Part shown: positions 20,466 through 35,449 of the stretch, one piece after another
Layout: every line of letters begins with the position of its first letter
How positions within the stretch are numbered: position 1 is the stretch's first letter
From: Chlorophyllum brunneum
Lineage: Eukaryota > Basidiomycota > Agaricomycetes > Agaricales > Agaricaceae
Assembly: GCA_963576785.1 (NCBI GenBank)
Contig: OY756140.1
Span: 124,001-188,000, forward strand
Direction of reading: 5' to 3'
DNA: 64,000 nucleotides
The notes under the pieces: model-generated
Told to the model about the DNA's origin: nothing
Database searches by the model: none
Seen by the model: the letters and a program-made list of their open reading frames with translations, nothing else
Program-made: the position numbers and the translations under genes

Positions 20466-22011
20466 GTCTAGTCAAGTTGAGAGAGACGAAGAAAACGCGA
20501 AATGGGTTCCTTCGGGTTGTCCGGACATTTCCGGTTACTCGTCACCGTTACACTGTCACACCCCCTTGCCCACACCTCCCCGCAACAGACCACGGATATT
20601 CTAGATTCTACATTTGTTGGGAACGCTCGCCCAGCCTTCAGGACCCAGGACCAAGGGCAACATGGAGTGAAAGGCAGAGTCCTCCCTGTACTGCAATTCG
20701 ACGTTGACTTGCCAGCGGAGAGCAGTCTGTTGTCGTCAGCCATGGCGAACATGCAAATGCCTGGGTCTAGGGCATCCTCGGTCCTGATGGACAGTCCGCA
20801 TTCAGCTTGACGTCAATGACGTTCGTAGCGCAACCGGATGTAAGTTCTGACCTGTGCAGGTTGTTTACTAGCACTGTTGATAGCACACAAAATTACAGCC
20901 TCATGATGTATAGCCTGAAGCGGTGCGTGGGATTTACCCGCCCTGGGCTAAATTCGGTCATACCTAGCCGATGTCGTTCACTTGTTTCGTTGTCAAGTCA
21001 GCTTTGGGATATGCACAGGAGCGGGGGGAGCGCAGTGTTGAATTGGTTCCCCAAACCATATCATTTTGACCGAGTTCCCCAGAGATTTTCTCCTGTCAAA
21101 AAATGTCGCTTTGTGCCCATCGTCACTCACTTGCTGTGTCCTTTGAAAGCTATCGTTGAACACGCCAAATAAGACATGTTGTGTTTAATTTGATAAGGTT
21201 ATAGTGTTGCTGTCAATTGGCTTCGTGACTTGGCCAGCCCAACGTGGCACATGAGCCCCTTTCTCCGCTGTTACCTTGTGCTACGTTTGTTGCACCCACG
21301 CGAGTCACCCAAATAATTCTAAATTGGCACATATGTTCGCAGTCTCTTTTTTAACAGTCTTGACTAGGGAGCATTGGCAGGGTCGACATGCTCGACTCAT
21401 AAAGAATAACATTACGATTAAATGGCTCCTGATAACTCGTTCCTGGCCTTCATATGGGGCACAATCCAAAGCAAAACATCCAAGATCCTTGTCTCTGGGC
21501 CAAGGATATTTCTGACTCACCTCCTCAGCATCCTTCTGCGGACTTGGTTGTTGGCAGTGGGGCCCTTTTTTGAAATAAGAGAAGGGTTCGGTTCCGAATC
21601 CCACTCGCAGGTCGTCTAATTAGTCTACCTCCCAGGATTCGCCGACTTCAAATCTAAGAGCAAACCACGTGATCACAGGACGGGGCAGAATGCTCCAAGC
21701 CAATTCTCGTTCAACGTTGCTGGGCGATCTCCGCCATCCTCAAGATTAGCCTCTGATCCACAGTTTCAAGCGACAGGCAAGCGAGGACTGCTCGCCGTCG
21801 CTGTGACATTAGTGTGCACAGCGTCCGCCCCTTTGGCTGTGCTGGACCTATTTATAGTGCATCGCCACTTCGGAGAGGCGTCATTAGATCTAGCCGGAGG
21901 CAAATATAAAGTCAGTATGATTGCGGTTGAAGTGTCCTGCAACACTATTCCATCTCATCGTCTTCCATCTTCTCCTACTTCGTCTTCGTATTCAGAACAA
22001 ACAGAACCGAC
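20466..22011. other. divergent intergenic region between COX6 and a bZIP gene
   Basis: About 1.5 kb between divergently read genes. It contains a perfect CRE (20808-20815), a TGACTCA site at 21513-21519, a CACGTG E-box near 21669 and a TATA-like AAATATAAAG at about 21902, roughly 110 bases before the bZIP ATG. Open frames in it (for example 21305-21604 minus) are not supported. Confidence 0.4.
20808..20815. promoter_or_regulatory. CRE-type palindrome TGACGTCA
   Basis: A perfect TGACGTCA followed at once by a second half site (ATGACGT). This is the classic ATF/CREB bZIP site. It lies about 340 bases upstream of the COX6 ATG and 1.2 kb before the bZIP gene. A chance occurrence is possible. Confidence 0.35.
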
Positions 22012-22560
22012 ATGCAAAGCGAACTTCCTTACGAGTATTCACTCGAATCCATCAGTTCCCCTACCTTCTTCCGCTCAACTTTCGTTGCGTCGTCCGCTGA
22101 CGCAGCTGGAGGTGTATATGCAGCACAACGTTTCACACGTTGCCCTGGACCTAGTACACCTGGCGGGAAAAGCCGCTCTCCAGATAACTTGATCCCACTC
22201 GATGCACCCACGCAACCACGGCAATATCGTACGCCCTCGACGACGTCGAGGAAAGATGTTCCTTCATTCTTCAACAATCAAAGCCGCTCTCACTCCTCCC
22301 CTTCCGATGGAGAAGAGGATGAACTAGAGGACGAACGCACTGGTCTTCCCAGTAACGACAAAGCGGAAATCGAAAAACGGAGGAGGAAGAACACCATTGC
22401 CGCTAGGAAGAGTAGGCTGAAGAAGCTCGAACAGAAAATTGCGCTTGAGCAGGCTGTCGAGCGACTTACCACTGAAAAGGAAATTTGGAAAACGCGTGCC
22501 CTTACGCTTCGTTCCCTCCTCACCAGTCACGGCATCCCCTGCCCCGATTTCAGTGACTAG
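22012..22560 (+). CDS. bZIP transcription factor (GCN4/CPC1-like)
   Basis: An intronless 182-residue ORF. Residues 1-110 are Ser/Thr/Pro-rich and disordered with an acidic patch (DGEEDELEDER). The basic region, about 120-140, is EIEKRRRKNTIAARKSRLKK, with the invariant N-x-x-A-A-x-x-S-R of bZIP proteins. A leucine-zipper heptad follows (LEQKIALEQAVERLTTEKEIW) and the C-terminus is LLTSHGIPCPDFSD. The short zipper at the very C-terminus and the basic region resemble Gcn4/Cpc1-type regulators of amino-acid starvation genes, though other fungal bZIPs are possible. An upstream ATG at 21917 opens a frame overlapping this start and might be an upstream ORF if it is transcribed. Confidence 0.82.
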   Translation: MQSELPYEYSLESISSPTFFRSTFVASSADAAGGVYAAQRFTRCPGPSTPGGKSRSPDNLIPLDAPTQPRQYRTPSTTSRKDVPSFFNNQSRSHSSPSDGEEDELEDERTGLPSNDKAEIEKRRRKNTIAARKSRLKKLEQKIALEQAVERLTTEKEIWKTRALTLRSLLTSHGIPCPDFSD

Positions 22561-25062
22561 TACGACAAGTTGACTACCATATCGTAAACCAACATATCTC
22601 TTGAGCATGGTTATTCACAACATACTCTCGGCTGGCCCATATCCTCATACAACCAACCAATAATCAAACCTCACAATGCGTTCTTTGTGTGCGTATTTGG
22701 TTGCTCGTGACGGTGCCAATACCAGTGAGTCACCTGCTGTTGTTTCTCCAAGACAAAATATACTGATTTAGTTCATCTTGGTGTTTCTTCTGCCTCATCA
22801 GAGATGTTTTGGCCCCCTGTATGAAACAAAGGCTCGATGTCATCTCCCGAAGTTGGCTCTGCTGTTGTCTTGCCGTCCTTCACGTACAGGTTCTCTCGGA
22901 GGATACGCTCACTCCGCCTTCTGCGTTTTTATCTGCCGAGGACCTCGGGTTGCGGCAGAAATGATGATCGTTGGGACACGGGACTTCAAGACGATTCGCT
23001 AAATGTAGCAAATCAACCGGTACAATCCCTACGCATGGCGCCCTACCGAGTGCCTACTCCTCTTGTCTACGCCCCATGTTTTCCTCTCTTCACGGGTAGA
23101 TCATGATTCTTGATGAGACACACGGACTCGTACTCCACTCTCTGCTGTTCAATTCCTCCGCCCAAGTGCTCTATATATATTTGTACAGTATTTTCCCCCA
23201 CACTCGCCTAGTTTGAGACAAACGGACTCTCTCCTCGCTGTAGATATCCATTATTTCCCGTTGAATATATGTTATTTATTTATTCCGTCATCTGGTGGGA
23301 AGCTGCGGTTTGATCAGAAGTCTCCCTTATGACAAGACGAAATCTTTAGTGTTCTGAGCTTTGATTACCGTCCATTGCGACATTGCGGCATTGTTGCCGG
23401 CGAGAGTTCTCACATGCGTGGAGCGCGTAAAATTGTCTCTTCGTGGCTACGTGATGGTGTTTTTTGCTTGAATCTTTTGTTCTGGCGGTGAAACGCTGAG
23501 ATGACCGAGACGCCCAAGTACCGGTTCCGCTCTATTCTCGGTGGAGCAAGGAGGTGATAGTAGCATTTTGTCGGGTTTGTAACATGTTGCGATCCGCCGA
23601 GGGGTGAGGAAGAAGCTGTTGTTTGGTTGTGCCAGTTTGCGAGTTCAGTACGTGTTATGTTCTCAGGAAGCAGGTACTACAGGGTACTACTTTTCCGTCC
23701 CTGCCCCTGACAAGTATCAGGGGTAGATCGAGATTATGCCGCGTTAAGTGCGCCGTCCAGACTCCACAGCATGTTATTTTATGGGCCTTGACAGGACACA
23801 ACGCCCTGAAAAACCTCACTTCCTTGTGTATGTGTATGAGCCATAAGCGTGGTCCACGAATTCCTTATACTCAGTATAAATTCTATAAACATGAGTAACA
23901 CTCCTTTTTGTGGAAGCTGCCAAATGTAGTTGATCCAAAGCGTCAGGATGATTGATCTCTTCTCAATTTTGAGCCAACATGACAACTTGTTTGAAAGACC
24001 TGTCAAGAATCTCTCACTGCTCTCTTCTTGTGTTCACACGCCCAGTAATGGTTTGCGCTTCAACCACACACGTTTGGAGGGTTAATCTCCGTGTAGTTCG
24101 CAGCAAACATGTCGGAATGTTACGTTTTGCGAACAAAAAAACATAACGAAACCTATTATTAAACTCTGGGTGTTTCGGGTGTGACCAGAATGATCTAGGT
24201 TTAGAAGTCGCCGGAGCGAGATAATTCTTGCTGTTCCGGCAAATAGATCAATTTGATGAATCCAGACACACGGCTGGGGATTGGCGCTTGCCATTGAGTG
24301 TTGCGTTGATTGTTAGGCTATAGTTAGGTTGCTCACAGGGGGGGGGGATCAAGGAGGCAGCGCTTGAATTGTTTTCTGTGGTATTACATGTGTATCCGTT
24401 AGCCGGAGGAGTAGATGGTGACGAGTCGAGGTGAATGTCACTTTCATAGCCTCCTCTTAGTGATGAGGCTGACATACTGCGAACAGGTTTGTGGGGCATG
24501 CGCTGGGGTGATGTGGATGGTAGATATCATCATTAACATCATGTGTTGGTTGACCGCGGCTTAGTAGGTCGGAGCGCTCAAGTGAGACGTTGGCACAGTT
24601 TCCGTCACTCATATCAAATGAGGGGTATCACAAGCGCTGACTCAAATTTATTTTGTTGTCTCTACCAGGGATCTGGGTTCCCATGTGGGCGGGCAAAGAT
24701 ATAATAGGGCGTGGGGTTTGTTGTTTGAGGAGTGCCAATCAGGAGACACAGGTTGGGTTGGACCGCGTGGGGCATCTTAGTTGGGAAGGTTATTTCTGAA
24801 CGTGCATGGGAACAGAAAATAGAGATGTGAAGATTCTTAACAGCTGAACATCGAAAACTGAATACAACTCCAGAGCAATTCAATAGGTAAACAACTATGA
24901 TTGCTCGTCAAGCATGTTCTGACATCAGGACGCCCATTTAACACCCTGAAGGGTCGGTCGACTGAAATAGGGGCCGAGGAAGCATGTTTGTATTTGTACT
25001 TGCTTGGCAACGGCTTATTCCTCACCACAATTGTGGGTCTTGTGACAGTGGTCAGTAATATT
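22561..25062. other. long intergenic region with weak ORFs
   Basis: About 2.5 kb. A short plus-strand stretch near 22677-22960 has an ATG, possible introns and a readable piece SEDTLTPPSAFLSAEDLGL, which might be a small gene, but I could not build a convincing model. A minus-strand frame at 24248-24499 (83 codons, Ser/Asn/Pro-rich) is also unsupported. There is a G10 run near 24340. Confidence 0.3.
24248..24499 (-). other. possible small hypothetical protein ORF, 83 aa
   Basis: ORF opening MPHKPVRSMSASSLRGGYES, with SPSTPPANGYTCNTTENN. The composition is like a disordered fungal protein and it has an ATG, but there is no signal peptide, domain or paralogue in the window. It could be an exon of a larger unseen gene or a chance frame. 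Confidence 0.22.
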
Positions 25063-27410
<2,348 letters not shown>

Positions 27411-27739
27411 GGGAGCACCCCTCTCCATAGATAGCAGTTTTCCAATAAAAAACGAGAACACTGTACTTGTATCTTGTTCATCTGGTTGCTGGATATTTAG
27501 TAATTTGTGACGATTTGACATACAAGCTGGTGGAGATGCTCAATGGGCTTGATTACGACTGGATATAGGGAACAGAAAGCATTTACAATTACTGAAATTC
27601 ACGACAAAAGAAATAGAATATAAGTAGCAATATCACCGTGCAGCCCAATAGATACGAAAATCAACGATACAAATGACGTGGTGCCAGCCACGCACGACGA
27701 TAGCAAGGTAGTAGTTGCGGCACGACCAAAGAGACATTT
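27411..27739. other. convergent 3' intergenic region
   Basis: Short A/T-rich spacer between the aminopeptidase and the convergent Zn2Cys6 gene. It probably holds both 3' ends. No repeat or ORF needs a call. Confidence 0.4.
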
Positions 27740-30700
27740 TCAATGATGGAAGCCCAGCTGCTCTGCAAGATCTTGAAAGGAGGAATGTATGGAAAGTCCA
27801 CCATTGTTACCAAAGTTGATTGCAGAGAAAGGAGACCTTGGTTGAGGCGTGTAGTCGAGATGGAAAGAACTCTCGAGGGACTGATAAAAACCATAGTCGT
27901 TTTCCGGTCCTGATTGGGTATATTGCTGAGATGGATAACCTGGCACACTATGTCCCCGTGGACGAGGGGTTGAACTGGAGGCGGATACGGAGGCAGAAGG
28001 AAGTGATTGGCCACGGCCAGCGCCGAGAATATTGTCTCTTCCTTGTATGGTTGAAGTCATGGACATGGAAAGATCAATATCCTCTTCTGTGGAGAAATCA
28101 TAGTAATGCGAAGAAGTGGAAGTGCTAGCAGGAGCACCGCGCATTGTGAAATCACGGATATCTTGGAGTATAGTTGGATGTAATGTGTGAGATGTTTGAG
28201 CGGAGATTGGGTGTTGGGTTGAGGAGGAAGTTGAGGAGGAAGTTGAGGGTGGTTGAGTTGAGTGTGAAGGTGGAGGTGGCGATTGAATGAAATGAGATGA
28301 TGATGAGGAGGAGGAGGGGGTTTGTTGTACTGATCCAGATGATCCTGAAGCACGAGATGGATGGGTGTACGAGGATGTGTGTGGATGTGAGTGTTGAGAA
28401 GGAATGTAGGTTTGAGGATAAGGATAAGTTGAATGAGAGGCTGGAAGGGATGGTGGTGCTGGGGTACCAGTCGTGTGTAAGGATGAAGGAGGAAGAGGGG
28501 TAGGTACTCCGAAAGGTGTGTGGACGGGAATATCAGATAGAGTTGCAGACGTACTGCGGGATGGGGAGGGATCTCTTTTAATTGAGGAACTTGAACGTGA
28601 TGGACCCGGATGCGGCGGATAGAAGTGTTGTTGTTGTGACAAGCTACTACTAGAGGCTAGAGGTGGTGGCGCGGAGGATGTAGATCTGGAGTCGGAAAGC
28701 ATGAGGAGATAAGTTTTTCCGCTCAATCGATCCAAATCGGAGGCTGAGACGGGGTAACCTTCGTCTTCACAAGGACGACCGACCGTTGCAAGAGCATATT
28801 TTCTTAAACTCCGAAGATCGTTCTGGAAAACGTGGTCATAATCACGTTCAGTGAAACGGGTATCGGTGGTAACATACCAGTAAGTCACCAGCAGTTTGGC
28901 ATGTCGTAGTTGCTTCTTCAAAAAGCTCGACCAGTAAATTCAACTCGTTCAGTGCGGGGTCCGTGAGAGGTGTTGCAGGTGTTCGCGTAACAACTAAACA
29001 CATCACAACCTAACAGCCGGATGGAGAGGTTGAATGAAACGTGAAATTCAGGTAAGCCATCACTCACTGCTGACGAAAGGGCCTGCGACCATGCTATGTT
29101 CATCTTCGAGACCAGTTCCGGAACAGAATCCCAGATACATCGTAAACCTCTCATCAATCGCCAAGCAGAACGATAAATCGCCAGAACGGAGGGTATGAAA
29201 GAGTGTTTCGCGAGATCTTCAGGGAGTTCTTCTAGTGCCGACATGAAGTAACTTCGATGTAAATTAAGAAGCGCTGATAAAATAGTTTCTCAAAGTCAAT
29301 CTTTCATCTAATGAATAGATCTGGTCTACGCACTCGATTCTTTGGCAAATGAAACCATGAAACGTGCCATATGAATCTCGGCAGGTAAAGGTGGTGTTTC
29401 CTGCTCGCAGATTGGTCGCCACTGGGCCGGAACGGGAAAGTTACGAATTTTGAGGTCGAGGTCGAGAATCGAGGAATAAGAAGGCGGCTTAGGACCGAAA
29501 GCGACAGCCATGATGCTATGTAATAAGATAGCATACTTGTATGTCCAGGTGTGAACTGGGGTATTTCGTAAGTTCAGGAACAATCCCAGGACCTAGTAAT
29601 AAATACTCACACCCCGGTTTTCTGTTCCCTTCTGCATCGGTACCTTCGTCGTGGTCCTTAGGAGTGGTCCGATCCATGAACGCGAGTGAGACCATAGGTG
29701 GCCTACCAGAGTAAAAGCTCTATTAAAAGGTTTAAAAGTCGCGACAAACCTGGCAAACCAATACTGACCGTCCATGTATCCAACAGGAAGATCTCACAAA
29801 ACGTTCGAGACCTCCTCTGCGCCCGATCGTCGGACAAGTTCCACCGTAAACCGTGGAGATCTGATGCCACAATCAGTGACCCGGAAACGGAGATATGGGT
29901 ATCCTATACGCACGTAAACCCATCTGAACCAAAGGGTAAACCCTCAATCGACTTGGAGATTGGTTATACCAATTCACCCACCTTGTAACCGATCCGAATG
30001 GCATCACTAAGGTACTCCGACTGCACTTCCACCGATGTTGATTCCATCCCCGAAAAATGTAGATATTGTGACATGTGAATCTAGTGAAAAAGATTGAGCA
30101 ATAAGATTTCGTCGTTTGAGACTGGAACATACTAAGGTTTGTACATATGCTAGAGTATTCTCACGATGAGATGAAAGCCGAAGGCAAGCTTTAGCCAAAT
30201 AGTAGTATTCATTGGAGTCATAATTATTAGCCCGCATCTTAGGATCAAAGTGACTTGAGATGGCAAAAACCATGAATAGTAACGCAAGGGTTTCAGGCTG
30301 GCGTAGATCAGAAAATGATCTAGGGCACAAGATGTCAGTATCAAATGTCCGGCGTAACATTGGAGACATACTCTACACGATACACGGTCATCCAAATGTC
30401 ATCGACCAGTTCGGATCGAGGTATAGAGGAATACCTGTTCAAGCCATGAGATATGTATCACAACGGGCAGACAGCAAAATACTGACATTACTTTTCCGTT
30501 TTGAAGATATAGATCGCAGAGGCCAATGGCTTCTGGCGTTGGAGGCCTAAGACTGAAGATCTCCTCTCCCAGCCTATCCCCTCCAACTCTTAATTCTTGG
30601 CAAGCAAAATCAAACAACTCGTGAGAGAGCCGAGCGGGCTTGGCTTCTGGTTTTGGTGTTCTCTACAGGGCGTCGTCAGAGAGCTTAGATAGCAGCGTTA

Positions 30701-31580
30701 CATCTACCTACGTGGGCGAGAAACTGCCATATCATAAATAGTGAGCGCACGATCAGCGGTCAAGAAGTATCCGAGGGCGCACCTCCAAGCGCGCTGTTGG
30801 GCCAAAGAAAGAGGATTGACCATTTTCAGAAATGGATAACGTTCCTAGATACGCCGCAAGCTATTGTTGAGATGTGTATGAATAACCCAGGACGAAACAT
30901 CGCACCACAAGAATCTGTGATAGCAGCTGGGTCAGGGTCCATTGAAACTGGGACAGAGGTTTGGGGAGTTGGAACAGTGGGAGTTTGAACTGTAGTTGTA
31001 GCTGGGCCGGCTGACGATGCGCTAGGCCTTGGTATGGTTGATGACGGAAGCAGTTCCTGAAGTAAACCCTTTTGTAGCAGCAGGGGGTGAGGCTCCTCGG
31101 AAACGCTGGCTTGTAATATCTGAAGGGCGTCTTCGAGCTCGTGTATACGGGAGGCAAGGTGATCAACGCGGTCGTGAAGCTCCTCCGTATTTGCCAGTAT
31201 CATTCTGTTGTTTTTGCCAGGTGTCAGCGCTCCTGTTGATCGTTGACATTAATCAGGATATATGGAACAATTATGGGAACTCTAACCATCAGGACATATA
31301 GAACCACAGCCTCGAGAGACACATTTCTCGCATGGGAACTAGAAATAGGACAGGGGCGTTTAGTTAGACAGATGTTCGCAGGGATACAGGATGTGCGCTT
31401 GTTTGAAAAACTTACATTGCGGTCGCATCGTAATTTGAGTCTCCTACATTCTGCACAGGCTGTTGGACTGATAGCCAGCATTAACTCTTGTGAGACCGGC
31501 TGAGAGAAAACGACATACACTCTGCCCGGTTTCTTTTTTTGTTTCTGTTCCTTGTCCTTTTCTTTTCCTACAGTAGGCAT
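27740..31580 (-). CDS. Zn2Cys6 transcription factor with fungal-specific regulatory domain
   Basis: A nuclear DNA-binding regulator. The N-terminus is very basic (KEKDKEQKQKKKPGR). Removing a 51-nt intron near 31457-31507 joins it to RVPTACAECRRLKLRCDRN, and a second intron joins this to FPCEKCVSRGCGSICPDG, giving the six-cysteine binuclear cluster. A coiled-coil dimerisation helix follows (EELHDRVDHLASRIHELEDA). The fungal_trans region (SPMLRRTFDTDILCPRSFSD, LALLFMVFAISSHFDP, YYLAKACLRLSSHRENTLAY) runs across 30.4-29 kb. The last exon (about 390 residues, 28921-27740) is low-complexity Ser/Pro/His/Thr-rich, probably an activation domain, ending FQDLAEQLGFHH. Target genes are unknown. The middle exons are only partly resolved. 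Confidence 0.85.
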
Positions 31581-32211
31581 GAGCCCTTCCCTTGCCGTGG
31601 AAGAGTAGTTGAAAGAATATGCAAGAAAGGTCGTTGTACAGGAGCCAGTGTGGTAAAGCGCGAGAGAAATAAGGAGAAAGAGTCAAGAGTAGTTACCAGG
31701 CGTCATGGAGTATATGAATATCGAGGACGGTGCTGGAGGAAACCCGACAACTATCTGGTGTAGATACTCACAAGCGATCGGAATATGTCATCGTCCGCCC
31801 CCCACGACCCAGCTATCCATCACGTGATGCTAAAGCCACTGACATATTTATGAGCTTTGCGGCGCTTAGTCCAAGCCTCGTGTTGGTACCAAGGCTTTCG
31901 ACGTTTTACGGGCGGAAACCTCACGTCAACATATCTAGTCTTGAAATCCAAGGCCGGATCATTACTTCCAACCCGGTTTAGCGTGTTTCCCAAATTTGAA
32001 TAATCCTCCTTTCAATATCCAGCGGAGTCGACATTTGACGCCCGTGGATATTAGCCGGACCGTGCCACTACCTCTCCAATATTTTTGAATTGTCCAGGAG
32101 CCATCAAGAAGCTGTAGGCCATGTTATTCGCTTCCCCTCCGGGATCCCGAAGCCATATAAGAAAGGCGCTGGGAGAGGACATAAACTGGATGACCTACTT
32201 CCCCCCACCTC
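31581..32211. other. divergent promoter region
   Basis: About 0.6 kb between the divergent Zn2Cys6 and DUF2235 genes, likely to hold both promoters. CCATATAAG at about 32153 may be the TATA box of the DUF2235 gene, some 55 bases before its ATG. A CACGTGATG sequence at about 31820 is an E-box-like site. Confidence 0.4.
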
Positions 32212-34418
32212 ATGGCTAACGTTCCCGGTAACCCACCTGGACGCAGCCCCGAAAAGGCCCTGACTGTCTCCTCCACAGGAACAGCCCCAGGGGATGCATA
32301 TCCCGTTTTTACCAAGATGGCTTCCCCCGACAGTGATTCCCTCGAGCCCCAGGACACTGAGAGTGTGCCCCCTTCGCATAAGCACCGTACCCTCGTTCTC
32401 TGCTTTGACGGTACCGGTTAGTCACTCTTCTCTCCAATTTCCGCCACCAGGGCCTTGAAGCTAACATTGTCCTCTAGGTGATCAATTCGATGATGATGTC
32501 GGTTTTCTCTTCTCCCCAGTTACTGGTGCGTCCTGACATCGCCCTCAATAGAACTCGAATATCGTCAACTTCGTCTCTCTCCTGAAGAAAAACGATTCCA
32601 CCAAGCAACTTGTGTACTACCAGGTGTGTTCCCTCCAGGTCGATACACGTGCCATTTATATCCCGACCCCATGATCACGATTACAGGCTGGGATCGGCAC
32701 TTACACTATCCCACAAATTGCCAAGCCCATGATGGCTAAAGTTCACAGGGCACTCGACGCGATGATTGGGGTCCACCTAAATGCGCATGTTATGAGTGAG
32801 TTTAATACTCGATCCTAGCTTCGCAGCTCAACCCCGCAACCAGGTGGCTACGAATTTCTCATGCAGAACTGTAAGTATCGGAATCTGCCTGCGGCACAGG
32901 GTTGAAACGTTGATGGATGACAATTCTAGACCAGTACGGCGATAAGATATTCCTCTTTGGTATGTTTTCCCTCAATCTATTCTTGCTTTACATCCCTTGA
33001 CATGTCCCTGGTCTGTCCAAGGGTTCTCTCGGGGGGCATGTGAGTGACTTCGGAGTTCATATATCAATACTAGTTCATTTGATGTCCAGATACTGCGCGC
33101 GCATTGGCTGGAATGTGAGATGCCGTCATGTCAAGCCGGGACATCGCTGACAAAATCCACCCCCGTATAGGATTCACAAGGTTGACCCTACCCTTCCCGA
33201 ATTCCACGTTAATCGAATACTGATTTCAGAAAAAAAAAATAGATCGGATTACTCCCGAAGTCGAATTATCAACAAGTTCCCTTTGCGTACAAGATGTACT
33301 CACGCGAAGATGAGAGGGGGTGGAGGCAAAGCGCAGCCTTCAAGAAAGCCTTCTCAATCGATGTCGACATCGAACTACTTGCAGTTTGGTGGGTGGAGCA
33401 TTGATCCAACCACCACACTCATTTTTCTAACCCATTTGTAGGGATACCGTTGGTTCCGTGGGGGTCCTTCCTCGGCGACTGCCGTTTACGGCCTTCAACA
33501 CTCACGTTAAGCATTTCCGCCAAGCCCTTGCACTAGACGAGCGTCGAGTCCGGTTCAAACCTAATTTCTTCAACCGCCCGACGCCTGAAGAAATAAAGTA
33601 TGGTCTCAAATGGGGTCAACAAGGATTCAAATCGTCCCCAAAAAAAACACGCCGCCGGAGAACAATACGAGAATTGGAAAGACGATACGCCCATGGTGGT
33701 CAGCACTCCACCGATGTTGAAGAAGTGTGGTTTGCCGGCTGTCACTGTGGTAATACCTTTAAAGTCTTTAAAAGTATAACCGATACTCATCGTAAATCCA
33801 GATGTTGGTGGGGGTGCAGCGAAAAATGAAATCCGAAACAACCTAGCCCGTATCCCGCTCCGCTGGATGGTGCGCGAATGCTTCAAACTGAAAACCGGTA
33901 TCCTGTTCGATCGCAGGATGTTCAGTTTCGTCGGAATGGACCCAGATATGCTATACCCCGAGGTGAAAATTCGGCCTCCTCCCGTTCATGAATTTTCGGG
34001 ACAGCCCCCACCAAGAACCCGACCTTTGTTGAATTTACTTGGCGAAAACGGTGTTGTGGAGGTGGACAATTCATTCATTAGTGAAGAGGAAGAAGATCTC
34101 GCAGACGCTAAATGCGAGCTCACTGATATGCTCACCAAAGCCAAAACATGGTGGATTTTGGAGTTTTTACCATCGAGGGTTCGATTCCAGAAAGATGATG
34201 ATACTTGGACGTCCGCTTTATCGTATGTTCTCTGATCTCTCGTTTACCAGGATAATTAATATGACTTCTTCAGAGTGAACCGTGGCCGCTGCCGCGTAAT
34301 CCCTAAACAAGGTTCCGAGGGGATCAAAATACATCGTTCAGTGAAGATCAGGATGGAACAATCGGACTACACCCCAAGACCCAATATCAATTATGACAGA
34401 GTGCATTGGATTGATTGA
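32212..34418 (+). CDS. DUF2235 protein (alpha/beta-hydrolase, Tle1-like phospholipase domain)
   Basis: The N-terminal 60 residues are disordered (Ser/Pro/Asp-rich). The DUF2235 domain begins with HRTLVLCFDGTGDQFD and runs through NIVNFVSLLKKND, LVYYQAGIGTY and the lipase elbow LFGFSRGAYTARALAGMI (nucleophile Ser in G-F-S-R-G). It continues with VWDTVGSVG (acid), VEEVWFAGCHCDVGGG and IPLRWMVREC. The domain is split by about ten short introns; the elbow itself is interrupted. A C-terminal region of about 150 residues includes TKAKTWWILEFLP and the stop at 34416-34418. Bacterial relatives are secreted phospholipases, while fungal members are multi-copy and mostly uncharacterised; no signal peptide is seen, so an intracellular hydrolase is most likely. 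Confidence 0.86.
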
Positions 34419-35449
34419 AATGTATTTACGTGTATGTACAAACTATGAATCCGCTACGAAATGATTATATCTTTAACGCTGTATTTAACGCTTTTCATCG
34501 CCTCTTGAACGCTTCTTGGCACTTGTATCGAATAGTGGATGATGTATGGACAAATTTTCAACGTCATAGTATACTTCAGTGGATCCCCGAACTCTATTAC
34601 ATCCCTAGAATGTTTAGAGTCGAGTCAATTGATGTTTCCTATCAGCAACGCTGTTGCCACAAACCGGTTACTGCTCCATAGATTTGAACCAAAGCAATTT
34701 AAGAGATCCTGATATAGTCAGGCAAATGAGATTAGAAGAAGCTGGTCCGATGGTCTTGTTCGGTTCCGCTGGGCCTATTTTGAGGTCGAAGGATAATTTT
34801 GTCAGGAATCCCTGTGCTTCGATCCTCATGGTCTCTCTTTCACAGGCAGGGGAGAATTTCTGACGCTTCCGTTGGAGTTCAACGCTCCGACCTCCCCAAG
34901 CGGCCGGATTCTCTTCGGTTCGTAAATTGTCTCATTTCGGATTCTTGGAGTCGAAGGTCCCGTCCCTGGTATATCCTTGTCGGGCGCTGAGGTGTTGGGA
35001 GACTTCAAGAGGCCAGGGCGTCACGGACGGCCCGCGGTTGTGCCCGGCGGGCCGACATAGTACTTTTGCTCCGACTTTGATCTCCTGAACAACTGCGCAT
35101 CTGAAAAGCAAGTGTTCCCATCCATCGACGACTCCCGGACCAAGGTGTCGCAATATACTCGTCAGATACCTGCGATTATAACTTCCCGTCAGGTCATCAT
35201 TTTGGACACGCTGGCATTACCTGAATTTTACCGCTGTTTGTCGGGTGCTCGACGGCCCGTCTGAATTCCCATCTCCACAGCTACACAAAGGATACCCATC
35301 CACGTGTGCCTTCGACTCTACCACGAACAACCGAACCTCCTATTTATTTCCATTCACCGAAGTAACAGCGTTGCCGATCTCATGAATAAAACTGCGTTCA
35401 CTCGACTTGCGGGTGGTTGAAAGACTGCTTTTCCCCCGATTTTGCTACC
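34419..35449. other. intergenic, no supported gene
   Basis: About 1 kb between the DUF2235 and GH28 genes, both plus strand. It contains the GH28 promoter. The frames seen here have neither domains nor signal peptides. Confidence 0.4.

Noticed and set aside
31261..31340. Apparent frameshift inside the Zn2Cys6 cluster
   Set aside because: My first reading dropped two bases; re-reading the complement as TGTGTCTCTCGAGG gives an intact CEKCVSRGCGSIC after splicing.
34191..34202. GGGTTCGATTCC, a perfect tRNA B-box string
   Set aside because: It lies inside a conserved coding exon of the DUF2235 gene, and no A box or acceptor stem is nearby. I found no convincing tRNA gene in the window, though a scan by eye can miss one.
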